Assembly (NCBI RefSeq): GCF_040954835.1
Contig: NC_090704.1
Location: 14,782,001-14,846,000, forward strand
Direction of reading: 5' to 3'
Source: Lepisosteus oculatus
Taxonomy: Eukaryota > Chordata > Actinopteri > Semionotiformes > Lepisosteidae
DNA: 64,000 nucleotides
Shown here: positions 26,501 through 39,596 of the stretch, piece by piece
How the letters are laid out: every line of letters starts with the position of its first letter
Position numbering within the stretch: position 1 is the stretch's first letter
Notes under the pieces: generated by a model
Seen by the model: only the letters and a program-made list of their open reading frames with translations
Databases searched by the model: none
What the model was told of the DNA's origin: nothing
Position numbers and translations under genes: made by a program

Positions 26501-29500
26501 ATTTCATTTTTTAATTAAGCGTTGGTCTTCCCATTTTCTAGTGGGCAGGACAGGGAAGGTTCAGTTCACAAAGCCTAGGCTACAGAGAGAGGGGCAGGAT
26601 GTGTGGTGATGTGCATCTGATTTGTTTTTGCAATTTTTCTTGGTTTAGCCTCTTTATACAGTAATTCTCTCATTTGTCCCTCCTCTTGTCTTTTGACTTT
26701 CAGGGGACTCTGTGGAAGTGGAGTGGATTTTCCTTACGCCCTTTCATCTTTTTCCCCTCACTTCTTTCTCGAGTCCCGGCCCAGATGGGCACTACCCCTC
26801 TCTTCCTCTTCAGTGTTCTCATTGTAAACACATCATCTCCAACTCATGGCCATCAGCATACTGAAGACACAGCTACTCCAGCACTGTCTTCAAAGTATCT
26901 GGGCTGTCTTTAGATCTAGCCAGGAAAAACTTTCTTGTAAGCACCATAATAAAAATACGATACAATCTCTCAAATCATTACTGATTATGACACAGGAAAT
27001 CCTAGTAAGATAGCGTGTGCCTTGCTTTTTAGTTGTGCCTTGCTAATTAGTTACTTATTCCAAAACAGGGATAGCTCAGTAATAAAGGTTATGTGTTCTG
27101 TCTTCATCACTCTTACAATGATTTTACTTTGCTAATGTCTGTCAAAATACTTTTGTTTTGAAAGGAAAAATTGCAAAGCCTGCAATGGTTCTGAAAAAAG
27201 AAGGTGTTTTTTTATATTATCCATTTCTTTTCCTTTCACGTAGGTCAACATTAGACGCTGGCTAATCAGCCTGGCTGGCTAACTGCTTCTCTAGCATAAG
27301 TCAAATTCTTGCATCTGCAAGGTCACTTCTAGCCACCTCATCTGAGCAAAATTCAGTGCGGAGAGTGAGATTTAGGATGAAGGTTTGACACCTACAAACA
27401 TTCTAAAAAAAAAAATTGGATTATGTGGACAAAACAAAAAAAAATATTATAGAATTAGGAAAGTAAGGTGTGTTTTAGGCAACTTTGCTTCTTCGGATTC
27501 TAACTTACTTCCCGTGATTTCGAAGAGCACTTTGTCATTGAGGCCAAGACGCAGTTCTGGCATTCCAGATAAAACCACCTTCAGCTTGACGCTGCCGACG
27601 ATCTCACTGCGCAGCACACTACCATTTGCACTCACCTGCCAGAGACATACAGACATACAAAAGGGGAAGTGAGTTTCAGGGGGAGACAGGTCAAAGTATG
27701 GAGAGAAGAAGATCGAGAGGACAAGCACAGGAGGGTATGAGAGAGCTGGACAACAAAGAGCACATTAACAATGACAGAAAAAGAAGACAAGAAAGAAGAG
27801 TTGTAAGGATAGAAAGAGAGGAACGGAGAAACAGAAGAAAATGAGAGTGCAGAAAGCTGTGAAATAAAAACAAGAGTGGAAATGTAGGTTAAGTAATGGT
27901 TTCCTGTTAGGAGCTATCTCAGGAATGAGCTTTGTTGTGCTGAGTACCGGTGACCATGACTGAGCTCCACCCTGTGAAGTCCAACTTGTGCCCAGTGACC
28001 CACATTGGCGTGGGGGTGTGAGGCTGATTGAGGGCCTGTCTTAACTGCGGTACACAGGAAATTTGCAATCATTTCCTCAGCCAGTGAATTCAAGGAAGTG
28101 GGTAAATGAGCTCTGGATGTTTCTCAGTATAAAAATCAAAACAAAGTTCACATTACATTTATTCCTTCTCCATTTGTCATTCACTTTGTCTGACACCAAG
28201 TCATATTTGTGTACACAACAATTATATAAAGTATATTTGGGAATTCTCAATTAGAAAGCCTCAAACTTACAACAGAAAACTTCGGCCCAGTGGTACTGAA
28301 TTTCTCTTACCAGCAAATTGACAGACTCGATAACATCAATGAAAACTTCATTCTTCCTATATTTAATCCCCTCTGACCTCCAAGAGACAGCGTTGGTTAC
28401 TGTTGCCGGGGGCCTCGGTGCACCCACCTCCAGCTTGTGGCCCTGCTGTGTAATGTACCTGCAGAGAAAAGACAGGTCACATAGGAGACTAAAAAACAAT
28501 AGCCATCTCCAAGAAACAGCACCAAATTTATAATATGATTCTTCACGTTTATAGCATAACATAGTATGTTATGCAGCTCTACAGCGAAATACACTTCTTA
28601 TTTCCTGTTAAGTGTAAGCGTTTAATGGGTGCAATCTATCAAAATACAGCAATAAACAGGTAAACAAAACTAACTTTTTCACAGACATCCATCCATTTTC
28701 TAACGGCTTTCTCCAATTCAGGGTTGCTGGGAAGCCGGAGCCTATTCTGGCAAGCATCAGGCGCAAGGTGGGATACACTCTGGACGGGATGCCAGTCAGT
28801 ACAGACTTATTTAATACAGTATTATTTAATAAAAACAGTAGGAATCATTCTTTTTAAAAGCTCAGTAATGCAGAGGGTCTAAAACCAAACTGGTTAAATG
28901 TCTTCAGTTTAAGATTGCAGATACCTATCTATATTATAATCCACTAGAGACAGCTTGACAACACCATAGCAGAGTATGTACAGAGAAGAACCGTCCTGCA
29001 GAGGAAACCCTATTTAGACTGCATCATGTAAGGGTAGTGCTCATGACTAACTACATTCCAAGGCAGTAACGGTAAAGACTAACATCTCTTAACAGTTACT
29101 GTACATGAACAAGCTGTCACCTTGGGGCTGCTCTAGGTCTTATTCAAGTATACTGGCTAATGCCATGCTTAGAACTGCATTGAAAATGGATGTAAATGAC
29201 TGCCAAAGAGTTGAACAACACCCCGACCCCCATTACCTGTTTAGCAAATTTCTGAATTGATCACCTCCATGCCCTGCTTAATCGCAAATCGTTCAGAGTC
29301 TCCTTCCACTCTAAGTTAATGTTGTCACTGTTATTATTTTAAAGGGAAATAATAAGACTTTCATTCCAAGCCTTGCTATCATTTCTTCTCTTTATACCCA
29401 TTTAACCTTTTCCCTCTCAGATTTAGGAACAATGCCTGCTGAATTCCATTTTTTGGCTTTCTTTACGGAGTGTCTCCCCTAGTGAGTAGACCAGATGTTT

Positions 29501-32500
29501 CAGAATGTCTAAAGACCATGCCTCACGAGTAGAACTGTCGTAAAAAAGTAGCCAAAAAGAGTTCAACAACAGCCTGCTGATTTCAGTGTTCTCTTCACAA
29601 TTGCTAATATCACCTTGCTTGAATGAGGATGAGTGAGACATAGAAAATTGAAGTGCCTTGGCACTGTTTGCACCTGACAGTTGCTGGGATATGCATTTGT
29701 TGTATTGTACACTGTAAAGCACAACACAAATGAATATTCCAGTGCATGTATCACCTGACCGTGTTTAGCACGTTTGTTCTCTTGGGTTAAACAAAAAAGA
29801 AGAAAGGAAATACAAAACGGGAACAAACGTTCGTATTTCCATGCCTTTAATAAATGCTAATGAATGCCTTAATGTGAACAGCGGGGCTAGGAGCATCAGA
29901 CACAAACAGTCGTATTAGCATCAGAATAACTATCAGCTCTTTCAAAGAGCCATCTGCAAGCCTGGCTTGGGCAGTGATGATAGAAATAGCTCATAAGAGC
30001 CAGTTCATTCCCTTGTTGAATGGTGGCCGAAGGGGAGACCGCCAATAGCATAGATTTTGTACCCCTCTTTAGAAAAAAGATGGGGTGAAGATGAGTGAGG
30101 AGACTCTCTTGAGAGGCCGTGTCTGGTTCTTCCATGTGGACAGCTGACAGAGGCTTTGTCTCACTCGCACAGGGACTTCCACTAATCATCTACTGAAGGC
30201 AGACTGAGCCAGAGAGCCGTCCCTCTTTATTAACACACGAGAATCTTCTATTCGCTGACAAACGCCCACAAAATCTTAGCTTTAATTCTTCCAATTATTA
30301 CTATCGATCAATGCTACCCTCAGATTTCCAGAAAGGAAATGCCTCTAAAACTTAAGATATTAAAAAAAGATTTGTAGACTCACTCAGCCTTTTGAATAAC
30401 ATTAAAAATTCTGTGATGCAGATTTTTATATGGTTAAAAAAAGGAAAAGGGCTAAGTATGGTAACTGGAAACTAATCGATTTAGTTTTTTTATTTTCCTT
30501 TCCATCAGTCCTATGTGCAAATCTCCTTGCTGTGAATGGATCTACAATGACATAGATTTTTGCTAGAAGTGATATTGATCTAGCTTGACTGTGCTACAGA
30601 CGATTCTATTGACCAATTACTTGATAAAGTCAGGTCGACAAACCAGAAGCGATACCAGTTCTGCTGGGTTTACAATTAAAATAATTGTAGAAGTAAAATG
30701 GAGAATGCACTTGAAACATTAGGTCTCTACTCTCTTCTTTGTTGTCAGTTTTAGTATGACAGACAGAAACTCGCTCACAGTTTAATGACTTACTTTTATC
30801 TCCTACTGGTAGCTAGAAGTTTAAATGTATAATACCAATACCATTTCCACAAATGAATTTTTCAATCAGTGCATCCATCGATCTTGATTTGATAAAACTC
30901 CTTCACTGAAAAAATTCTCCAACATCTTTACAAAATAATGTTATTGTATGAGAACGTAAAAATATCACAGCAAAAAGAAAAAACAACAACCAAGTATTAA
31001 AGTCTCCAAAAAGGAGACCACAACTGAAGATACTTGAAATCTTTGCTGAAACCTTCAAATCAATGGCACAGTCAAATAAGAATCCTGTGCATGATACTAC
31101 GACATACTGTTCATATCCATGAATGATTGTGAATAATTATATAGAAAATGTATACATACTGTACTTGTACAGTACATACACAGTGTCTGATGAATGCTAA
31201 AGAAATGAGTTGACAGAACCTAAAGACATAAATGCCAATTAAAAAAGAAAATCCTGCAGTCTATTAAGCAGAAACACCTTGGTATTACAGTTCCTCTCCC
31301 ACCTGATTTGTTCTGAGTCAAAAGTTAATATCACAGAGAATATGTCAACTGGAGTATCATTAATGGCAGCTATCAATTCTTTTCAATGCCACTTAATAAA
31401 GGGATCAGCACTTACTCCTGAAGGATCTTGCTGTCTGTCGTTTGAGGGAATCCAAAATCCATCACCTCGTCCATTAGCTCGTACACAGTGACAAAATTAT
31501 CACGGATACTCTCCTCTTCAAGCTCCTTAAAATACTCCTTGAACACCTACACAAGAACCCAAAACAGACCAAGAGAGTAATGATAAACATACCACAAGCA
31601 GCCCCTAAAGGGGTCTTTTAGTTACGGTAGAAAACAAAATACAGCAGTCAGGGTATAAAAGATGCTGGTCAAGAAAGAGGAATTGAAGGCAGTTTTGATG
31701 GAACAGCATAATGCGAAGTGAAGGATAATTTTAGGTCTTACAAGATGTCAAATTTGCAATGTCACCTGCAGAGGTCAGTACAGCTCACAAATTCAGTATC
31801 GTACTCACCTCAACTATTTTATACAGGAAGGCAAACACCAAGGCTGCATTCGCATTTTTCTTGGTTATGGCCACCACTTTAGTTTACCAGTTAAGAAAGA
31901 GCACAAAAGAAGAGATTTGAAATCAGTAATAATCAGAGTTAAACTAATACTTTATAGGCTATGCAATTAATAGAAATATTGTATGCCTGACATTACACTC
32001 AGGGCACAATCTGCTGAGTGCTTCATGACCATACTCCTAAATTTCTTCAAGGTCATTCCTACGTTACACAGTTCAGTGTGGCAAAATAAAGTGATACTGA
32101 GCAGAGATGACAAAAACTGAGGCCTACGGCACCTTTGCAGTTTAGGTTCATTGCAGAAGAGGGCATGACCATGAGTCATGAGACAACTCCGGTCTGTCAA
32201 GCTGGTATAAAGCAAATTTAAAATGGCAATGAAGGATACAGTAGAGATTGCTGTGCTTGATCCACAAGAAGTGTGAGGCTCCGTGAGTCAGCAGTGGAGA
32301 AATGTCTGCATCTTCCTCTTTTTTCATCAGAATGGGCATGAAGTGATCAATTTCATTCATGTCCATGTCCCCCATGTAATTCCGACATATCAGCACCTAG
32401 GATAGAGATGAAAGCTCAGACACACCAAATCTAACAATTCCTTCAGCACGGTTTCTTCACATGTGACCCTACGAACATCCACATGAGACAATTTCAGTCT

Positions 32501-35500
32501 GTAAAGCAGGTATAAAGAGAATTTTTATTACAATTAATTTTGATTAAATAATTATAGACCAGTCAGGCGCAATACCCATCAGAACATCAGTCAATGTATT
32601 CACTCTTTGTGTGAAGCTCACAGAAATAGAAGAACGAAAAAAAAACAATGATGCAGCCGGCAACGTAAGTCACTCTACACCCCTGATTATTGATTATTAA
32701 TCACTGAAGCCTTATCATTTGCAAGAGAATCCACAATGTAGCTTCAAAATGTGCTGCACTGAAAACAGGGACTTTGTTTTCAACACAAACAGAGCCCACA
32801 GCAAAGGGATGGAGCAACTGTTAACAACAACAAGATGTGTAAGTGCCCTCACTAAGACAGTGGCACATAGATTTGAGTTCCCTTGAAACTCCCAAAAGGG
32901 CGATTTTATATTATATGACACATATTAAGTTAGTGTTTTCCAATAAATTAAACAAAATAAATCTGCCTGAAGGTCACCGGATTTCCATATTTCCATTTTG
33001 CTCACCTGAACAATAAAATCACTGGACTGACGTGACCTCCATTCATCATGCACAGCTCAGCACTGGTAACAGCAGATTCAAATGGAGGCCTGGGGGTTTC
33101 CATTGACTGGGCAATACCCTGGTCATGTCACTCACTGTGAAAGCTGGTATTACCATGGATTAGAAAAAATGGGGAACTTGGGATATATCCGTTTTTCATG
33201 TATTTGGAACAAAAACAAAAGGGGTCTGAGAAAAGCTTCATTTTCCTTTCACACAGCCAAAAGAAAAAAAAACACTTCTGTGATTTGCACAGCAGTGAAA
33301 GAAGTATAAAACCTTTTTAGTACAATCACTCAGCATACATTGAGAACACAATTGGTCTTGAAGTATGCATGGATAACCTACTTATAACAGCATAAATTTC
33401 CAGCTGCCTTTTCCCCCTGCTTTCTTCCTGCTTGAGCAGAGGGCAGAGTGTGTGCTATCTATTCATAACTAGACAGGTATACAGCAAGATCCGGTGAGCA
33501 TACTGAGCTGTAGGGCAGCAAATATCTGTCAACCTTTAAAAAACAGGTTCTTGAAGGCTGAGCCTTTTTTTGTTACCTTCAAAGACTTCATCTGCAAGGT
33601 GAATGTGAAATTGGATTCATTTAAGGATCTCTTTTCAGTCTTTTAAGAAGTAATACCAATTTTTGTAGACTGCTTTCAAGTGCTTTGGCTGAAAATTATA
33701 CGTATTAAAATCCCAATTGTGCTGTTCACTGGCAAAACAAAACTTTTCTTTCAAGGCATGGTAGATTACAGGCTATGACAGTGCTTCATGGATAGCCCTG
33801 GGTTTAGAGTATTTGTGCTTTAGAAATCCTGTGAGGCAAAAATTTAAATGTAATTTAACTAAAAAGCTTGATAGACAATAGCTCAGGGTGCATTTGTCAG
33901 CTACCTTACAAAAGGGTAGCATAATTCCTTTCATAACAACTGTATTTGTTATGGAATAAAAATCACTGCCTCGTTCAGCTTTCTTTATTATTGGTCTTGT
34001 ACACACTTTCTATTATAAAGAGTCTTCCTTATAAATTACCCTGAGCCTATAAGTGGGTGATGGTGGTGCCTTTTGTAATAAGATACCTGATTAGCATTCA
34101 TGTTAGAATAGAAAACTTCCAATGGATCATTATTAATTTAGAGCAACAACTTTTTTTCACTCCGTATTCCAGAGTGGTTTGTATTTCTCACCGGCATTCT
34201 GGGGGGGGAATCCTCTAAACTGCTGTGCTAAGAGCACTTTCATTGCCTTTTTGCTATTTTCTATTGCTTTTTGTCACAGTTCTATCCCACAGAGATATTC
34301 TTTATTTGATAATTAAACACCCTTAACCGTGGTGAAATACAATCTGGTAAATTTCCATCATTACATTTGCATAATATGTTTTCAGTGAGTACTGGTCCTC
34401 TCTCGTTATTTTTCTATTCACATACTTCAATGTTTTAAAGGTTGTTTTTTAAAAAAAAAACACAAACCTGCAGTGGCCACTTCACAAGGTACTGCTAACT
34501 TACAACACCAGGACAGCTCAAAAACATTAGAATACAAAAAAAAATCCTTCAGCTGTTCATATACAGTAGATACCCCCATACACACCCTGCATACCACCAG
34601 ATGTAATTGCCTTAATATTGATGGAAAATTATATGAAAATGTCTACATATTCAAAAATGTGCTTTGCTGAACTGGACTGAATATTGCAAAATAGCTCAAA
34701 TTAGATTTTGAAGCACTTGCTGTGAAAAGATTAGGTTATTAAGAAGGTGAAGGAAGAGAGTCTCTCTTAGTATGTGGGACCCATATTTGAAGGGAGCAGT
34801 ATAGCATAGTGTGTATGTCTGTGGGCTCATAGCTTGTGGATTGTGGGTTCAAGTCCCTGCTGTAGGCACTGCTGTCATAACATGAGCTATGTACTTTACC
34901 TCAATTGCTCCACTCCACCAAGCTGTTTAAGGGAGGCCAGAATTCCCTGGGGTAAGCCCTGTGATGGACAGCAGATGGTTGAGTCCTACACATTTTGATT
35001 GCTTCATGCCTAGAATCCAGGCCACTTGAGCACCTGTATGTGGCTCAACAGTATTACCCACCTACTATTCATAACCATACTTCAACTGTCTTTCAACAGA
35101 CCATTCAGGTGCTGTCCAGAGTGAACAGGTTCATCTAAAGAAATACAAATCATATCATTATCTAAAACTCAATGAAAATAGAAAAAGGAAGGAATCAGAA
35201 TTAGCCAATGCAACCACAATGTGATTACTGGACAGTTACACAATGATACAATACTGCCCACACACCCTCACAGGTGTGACTCAGAGCTGCAAGGGAGACA
35301 GAGCCTACCTCAGCAAGCAACAGACTCAAGGTGGGGTACACCCTGGAATGGGACACCAGTCCATTGCAGGGCACACACACATCTAGGGCCAATTTTCCCA
35401 GAAGCCAATTAACATACCAGTATGTTTTTGAGCTGTGGGAGGAAACCAGAGCACCTAGAGGAAAACCACGGGAACATGCAAACTCCACACAGACAGCACC

Positions 35501-37420
35501 CCAGGTCCAGAATTAAACTCGGGGCTGAGGGCTAAGAGGCAGCAATGCTAACCACTGCTCCCCTGTGCCACTCAAAATTATTTTACAAGTATTTTTTAAA
35601 ATATAGCATAAACATCTTAATTTAAGAACAGGCATCCAAACACCAAGGTACTGTACCATTACCCCTGGCCTTTTTTCTGCTTGTCATTTCTGCTTCTGTT
35701 GTTCCTAATTCTTGAGTACTTCTACAATAAATTTACATTTTACTACTACAAACAAGAAGCGTCATTACAAATTAAAAAAAAACATAGATAATTGATAAGT
35801 AGATAATCAATAACTATTTGTAAAATAATAAATTGATTATTTCTAATTATTTTTTAAAGTAAAACTTTAGAAATGTGTTATCCTAAGTGGGATCTACAGT
35901 TTTTGATTACTTATTAAAATGTAATGCCGGTGTGAATTTATATTACTAACCTAACTATTCTAATCACGTCTGTAATTAAAACATATAATCTAAGTTTCAG
36001 ATAAATACAACTTCAGACAAATGCAACTAGACATATTTAGCTCTCAGAGAAGGAACAAAGCTTTGATCTTTGTAAATGAAAACATTAAAATTTTAATAGA
36101 ATTTTTACATCAAATTAGGAATAAGTGTTTATGTGTTGGCTTACAATAGACTCAAAGTCTTTAATCCACCTGTTCACCAACTGGTTAGGATGAAGAAAGC
36201 TATACAAAACAAAAAGGACAGGAACTGGTTCAGTGATTTCAATCATGATTTAACCTGAAGTCTACAGCAATGGGGAAGTAAGCATTTTACTGTACAGTAT
36301 AGTGGTCCTCGAGTTTATAGGTAGAACAATACAGAGCACACAACATAAAGATATAAGCAACAGGCATGCATTTTTCAAACTAATAAGGTAGACAGTAAAT
36401 CGTAACGTACTGTACCACTGCAGAGAGAACGTTATACATTCAAGCTCTGCAGATAACAGTTTGACATTGGACCAATATACAGTACTGTACCATCAAAGAA
36501 AAATACACACGTACATATTTACCAACGAGTCGCTTTCTAGATCTGACATTCCTTGCACTACAGTAAGCCTTAAGGTATATCATGCAGTTGGGAGAGTGAC
36601 TGATAGCGTTGGTTCTGTTTATCGGTTCTTCATATGCTGATAAAAGAAAGGTACGAAGAGATAGGAGATGGCGGAAGATAATAATTTATGATTTCAAGAC
36701 TAGGGAATTCCCTATTGTTTGAAACAATTTCAGTAAACACACAGCACACAGTATAGCGGTTGGTGCAGCATTTCAGAGTGTTTATGACTGTATAGCGTTA
36801 CACGGCCAACAGGTGAGTTCCTGTTTTTTTGCGTGTTATTTTCCCTCGGGCTGGAACAGAAAAACACCCTCTCTCCTGCGCTCGACTTCGTTATTAAACC
36901 CCTACTTCAGCAATCAGAGTTTACGGATCGCGATACTTCCCTTTACAAAGAAGATACATATTGTCTATTCAATTTCTAAAACAAAAAAGCCTTTCTCTTA
37001 CCAACATATCCAATCTTAGAAATGCGCCCAAGTGAAAACAGATATATCTGTGGTTCCTAAATTTAAATATAATAATTTGAGCTTTCAGAACGACAAGTAT
37101 GCAATCTCTTTAAATTATAACACTTTGACGTAAAATTAAATTGTCTTCATTTCTAACAGAAACGCACACTTTGACACGTTTTTTTTAGGTAAGGGGACTT
37201 GACCTCTGAAGTTACGAACATGAACCTGATATTTATCAAATATGCATGATGTCTTTTTCAAGGAAACTGTTCTTCTTCAATTTCCATTGACGCTTCCCCA
37301 AAAGTCACCTGTTGATGCAAGCCCTTATCGGCTCATACAGGTAGTAAAGTCAATACTCTGACCAGCCATACAACTCACCTTTCCTTTCAAGTCCAGGATG
37401 AAAACCGCTGACGCAGACAT
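20580..37420 (-). CDS. ap1m3: AP-1 clathrin adaptor complex mu subunit (mu1), complete, 12 coding exons
   Basis: Exons in coding order: 37379-37420, 32240-32396, 31809-31876, 31416-31546, 28311-28458, 27509-27635, 24868-25010, 24134-24205, 23438-23596, 22383-22508, 21116-21191 and 20580-20602 with stop. They sum to exactly 423 codons plus stop, the usual mu1 length, and every junction keeps frame. The N-terminal longin-like domain starts [14 protein letters not shown]; the mu homology domain covers about 168-421. The residues that line the YxxPhi cargo pocket are present: D174 in [11 protein letters not shown] and W408 in [15 protein letters not shown]. Role: the medium chain of AP-1, selecting tyrosine-motif cargo at the trans-Golgi network and endosomes. 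The sequence mixes AP1M1-like ([18 protein letters not shown]) and AP1M2-like ([27 protein letters not shown]) features, so I call it the fish-type third paralogue ap1m3. The family is certain; the paralogue number is inference. Confidence 0.93.
21262..21340 (+). repeat. tRNA-like SINE head in the last ap1m3 intron
   Basis: A-box-like GGGTAGCTCAATGGGC and B-box-like GGTTGTGATCCC at about 40 bp spacing; degenerate. Confidence 0.4.
21735..21900. mobile_element. Penelope-like element tail, two copies in inverted arrangement
   Basis: A solo tail in minus orientation (about 21735-21850) meets a second, partial tail in plus orientation (about 21840-21895). The join forms a near-perfect 37-bp palindrome around aacgtttcggct. 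Same family as the fragment at 54080-55055. It lies inside an ap1m3 intron. Confidence 0.65.
28686..28800 (-). repeat. Mermaid-like SINE, 3' fragment, minus orientation
   Basis: Starts with catccatccattttctaacg and continues through the caattcagggt, ggagcctattctgg and gacgggatgccagtcagt blocks that the copies at 35275, 45230 and 52000 share. Confidence 0.7.
34794..35060 (+). repeat. tRNA-derived SINE in ap1m3 intron 1
   Basis: tRNA-like head with B box GTGGGTTCAAGTCCC near 34850, followed by the block tactttacctcaattgctcc, common to several fish SINEs, and a body with no obvious tail. Sits in the 5-kb first coding intron of ap1m3. Confidence 0.6.
35275..35580 (-). repeat. Mermaid-like SINE, long copy, minus orientation
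   Basis: Contains the full body: gacaccagtccattgcaggg, ccagaagccaattaacatac, gtgggaggaaaccagagcac, aacatgcaaactccacacag, and the tRNA-like head region (ggcagcaatgctaaccactg) at its right end, all in reverse complement. Among the best-preserved copies here. Confidence 0.8.
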
Positions 37421-37421
37421 C

Positions 37422-37760
37422 CTCCTGTACGAGGTCGGAAGAAGTCCCGACCGAGGGTAACTGTTATTTTCCGGGTGTGTGTCCTGTTTAAATGTGCAAA
37501 AGAAATCAGTCTGGATTTTATTAAACGGGAGTATTTTCTCCTTGCAACGCTCTTCCGGGTCTCCTAACGTCACAGACCTGTCAAACAGCTTTTCATTTGC
37601 ATATAAAAGGAAGTTGCTGTGGACACACAAGTCCACTCACCTTCACACGAACAGAAGGAAGACTGCGGTTTAGCGGGGGGCAGAGCTTAAATCGTGATGG
37701 ATAGAGTTTTTTCTCCGCTCTCCTTCGTGCGACGGAAAGTGCTTTAATGCCTGGAAGCAG
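37422..37760 (-). promoter_or_regulatory. ap1m3 5' leader and promoter region
   Basis: CpG-containing block just upstream of the ap1m3 start. On the minus strand a donor-like GAAG|GTGAGTGG at 37641 suggests a non-coding first exon beginning near 37750 and a short leader intron; its acceptor is unclear. On the plus strand the same block has an octamer ATTTGCAT (37595-37602) sharing one base with TATAAAAG (37602-37609), and a CRE-like TAACGTCA (37565-37572). Confidence 0.4.
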
Positions 37761-38861
37761 ATCTAGAATGATTTCGTCGAGTAAAGCACAGAGGAGACTA
37801 TTGCCTATTTTGCATGACTAATGTTTGTACACTGCTCTCATTGAACTTTATATATATTTTTTTATGCTAAATTCCACATACCTTATATTAGAATATGTAT
37901 GGAGAATTTACTACACTTTGAAACCCGTGTGCATATCGAGTATCACTATAAAATTATTTGATATCAGCAACAGTATTGTATCTATAGGACTTTGGGTAAT
38001 CCGAAAAAACATCACAATTTTAAAAGAATTAAAGTATTGAACAGACTTCATGCATAAGGACAAAATACGCAGAAAACACACATTTTCGTTTTTTTTTAAA
38101 AAAGGAAGCAAAAATAGGTATGCTACATAAAAGGACGGTATTAATAAGCTATATCCTACTCTCTTTATATCTTATTTGGATTTAATAATTACAATTTAAT
38201 AATTTAAAAGGCAGAAGCCAAGTCAGATCCAGGAATTTAGTCAAATGTCATGTGAAGGACAGTACAAACACGTTGTGGCAGAATTCGTCCAGCTGGTACT
38301 TGAACTGTGATCGAATTGTTAAAAATGAACATTGGAGACTCCTGGCGGTGTTAATAATTATTAGCGTTTAAAATGGATAAAACTAATATTGCATTATTAA
38401 ACATAAAAATTGATTTTTTATTATTTGGAAAACATAAAATGTAACATACCGAAATGTGTACCAGATTCCAATTAACATTAATATCCATCAAATTCAAACT
38501 TTTAAAAACTTTATGTACTGAAAAACAAAAGAGAATTTTTTTAATGCAATATATTTAATGAATAACCAGATTAAAGGGAATGATTACAAGCATACAGTGT
38601 AACAATTTACCATTTTTAATGTGAACTTCATACCCTTAATGAGACTACATTAGTTTGGTATGAATTGTAATTACAGTGACAAAGATAGAAAATCAGGCTA
38701 AATTGTGTAAAAGTCAGGGTAGATTTGTAATATGTTTTTTTTAACAGACTCACAATATCACAGTATGTATTCTAAGCAACAAAATTGACAGCATATGGTA
38801 GAAACAAAGTAAAAACCATTTGAAACTCCTTTTAATATGGAATATAAATTACATATTACTC

Positions 38862-39328
38862 TGCAACTCACAACTGGCAACCCACTGAAGCTAAGCAGGT
38901 GTGAGCCTGGTCAGTACCTGGATGAGAGACCTCCTGGGAAAAACTAAGGTTACTGCTGGAAGAGGTGTTAGTAGGGCCAGCAGGGGACGCTCACCCTGCT
39001 GTCCATGTGGGTCCTAATGCCCCAGTATAGTGATGGGGACACTATACCGTAAACAGGTGCCATCCTTCAGATGAGATTGGCTCTTACCAATCATGGCCTC
39101 CTAATAATCCCAATCTATGAATTGGCTTCATTACTCTGCTGTCCTCCCTACTGATGGCTGATGTGTGGTGAGCGTTCTGGCGCACTATGGCTGCCATCGC
39201 ATCATCCAGATGGATGCTGCAAATTGGTGGTGGTGGAGGAGAGAACCCAATACCTGTAAAGCACTTTGAGTGGAGTGTCCAAAAAAACGCTATATAAGTA
39301 CAAGCAATTATTATTATTATTATTATAT
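38862..39328 (+). repeat. 5S rRNA-derived SINE, nearly full length
   Basis: The head matches 5S rRNA from about its middle onward: ctgaagctaagcaggtgtg, cctggtcagtacctggatg, agagacctcctgggaaaaac. This is the part that carries the 5S internal control region. The body follows (ccagcaggggacgctcaccc; cagatgagattggctctta) and a tail aaagcactttgagtggagtg leading into a TTA/ATT run (39309-39326). This is the layout of fish SINE3-type elements. The extreme 5' end of the 5S unit looks lost. Confidence 0.85.
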
Positions 39329-39485
39329 AGATACAGAATGGGTAAAACATTTTGATACATTGATCACACAATAATCTTTTTTTCCGATATGTAAATATAT
39401 TAAATAAAGGTACAGTATATTGTATTGTATAGACATGCTGCCCCTTGAACACAATTCAGCATATTATAAAGAGGATTGTGCGGGG

Positions 39486-39596
39486 AGCTGTAAAGTAACA
39501 AGCAGAGGTTAAATCCATGCTGAAAAGTAGAAAGAATAATACAAATATATTTTTCTCTACTTTTCTGCATGGACTTAACCTCTGCTACTTAGTACT
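39486..39596. mobile_element. Penelope-like tail remnant, inverted pair
   Basis: The left arm (39496-39530, agcagaggttaaatccatgc) is the inverted copy of the right arm (39555-39591, gcatggacttaacctctgct) with about 25 bp between. Both resemble the ggtttattccatgctgaaa part of the Penelope-like tails elsewhere. A strongly decayed foldback. Confidence 0.5.

Noticed and set aside
27670-27845. Arginine/glutamate-rich ORF in an ap1m3 intron
   Set aside because: A purine-rich simple-sequence tract; it would be open by composition alone.
32148-32239. Extension of ap1m3 exon 2 past position 32240
   Set aside because: The reading frame stays open, but the conserved protein requires the TACT|GTATCC donor at 32240 and the next exon at 31876 to read LVAITKKNA.
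39084-39452. 122-codon minus-strand ORF
   Set aside because: Lies in the body and tail of the 5S-SINE; the I/Y-rich middle is only the ATT repeat translated.
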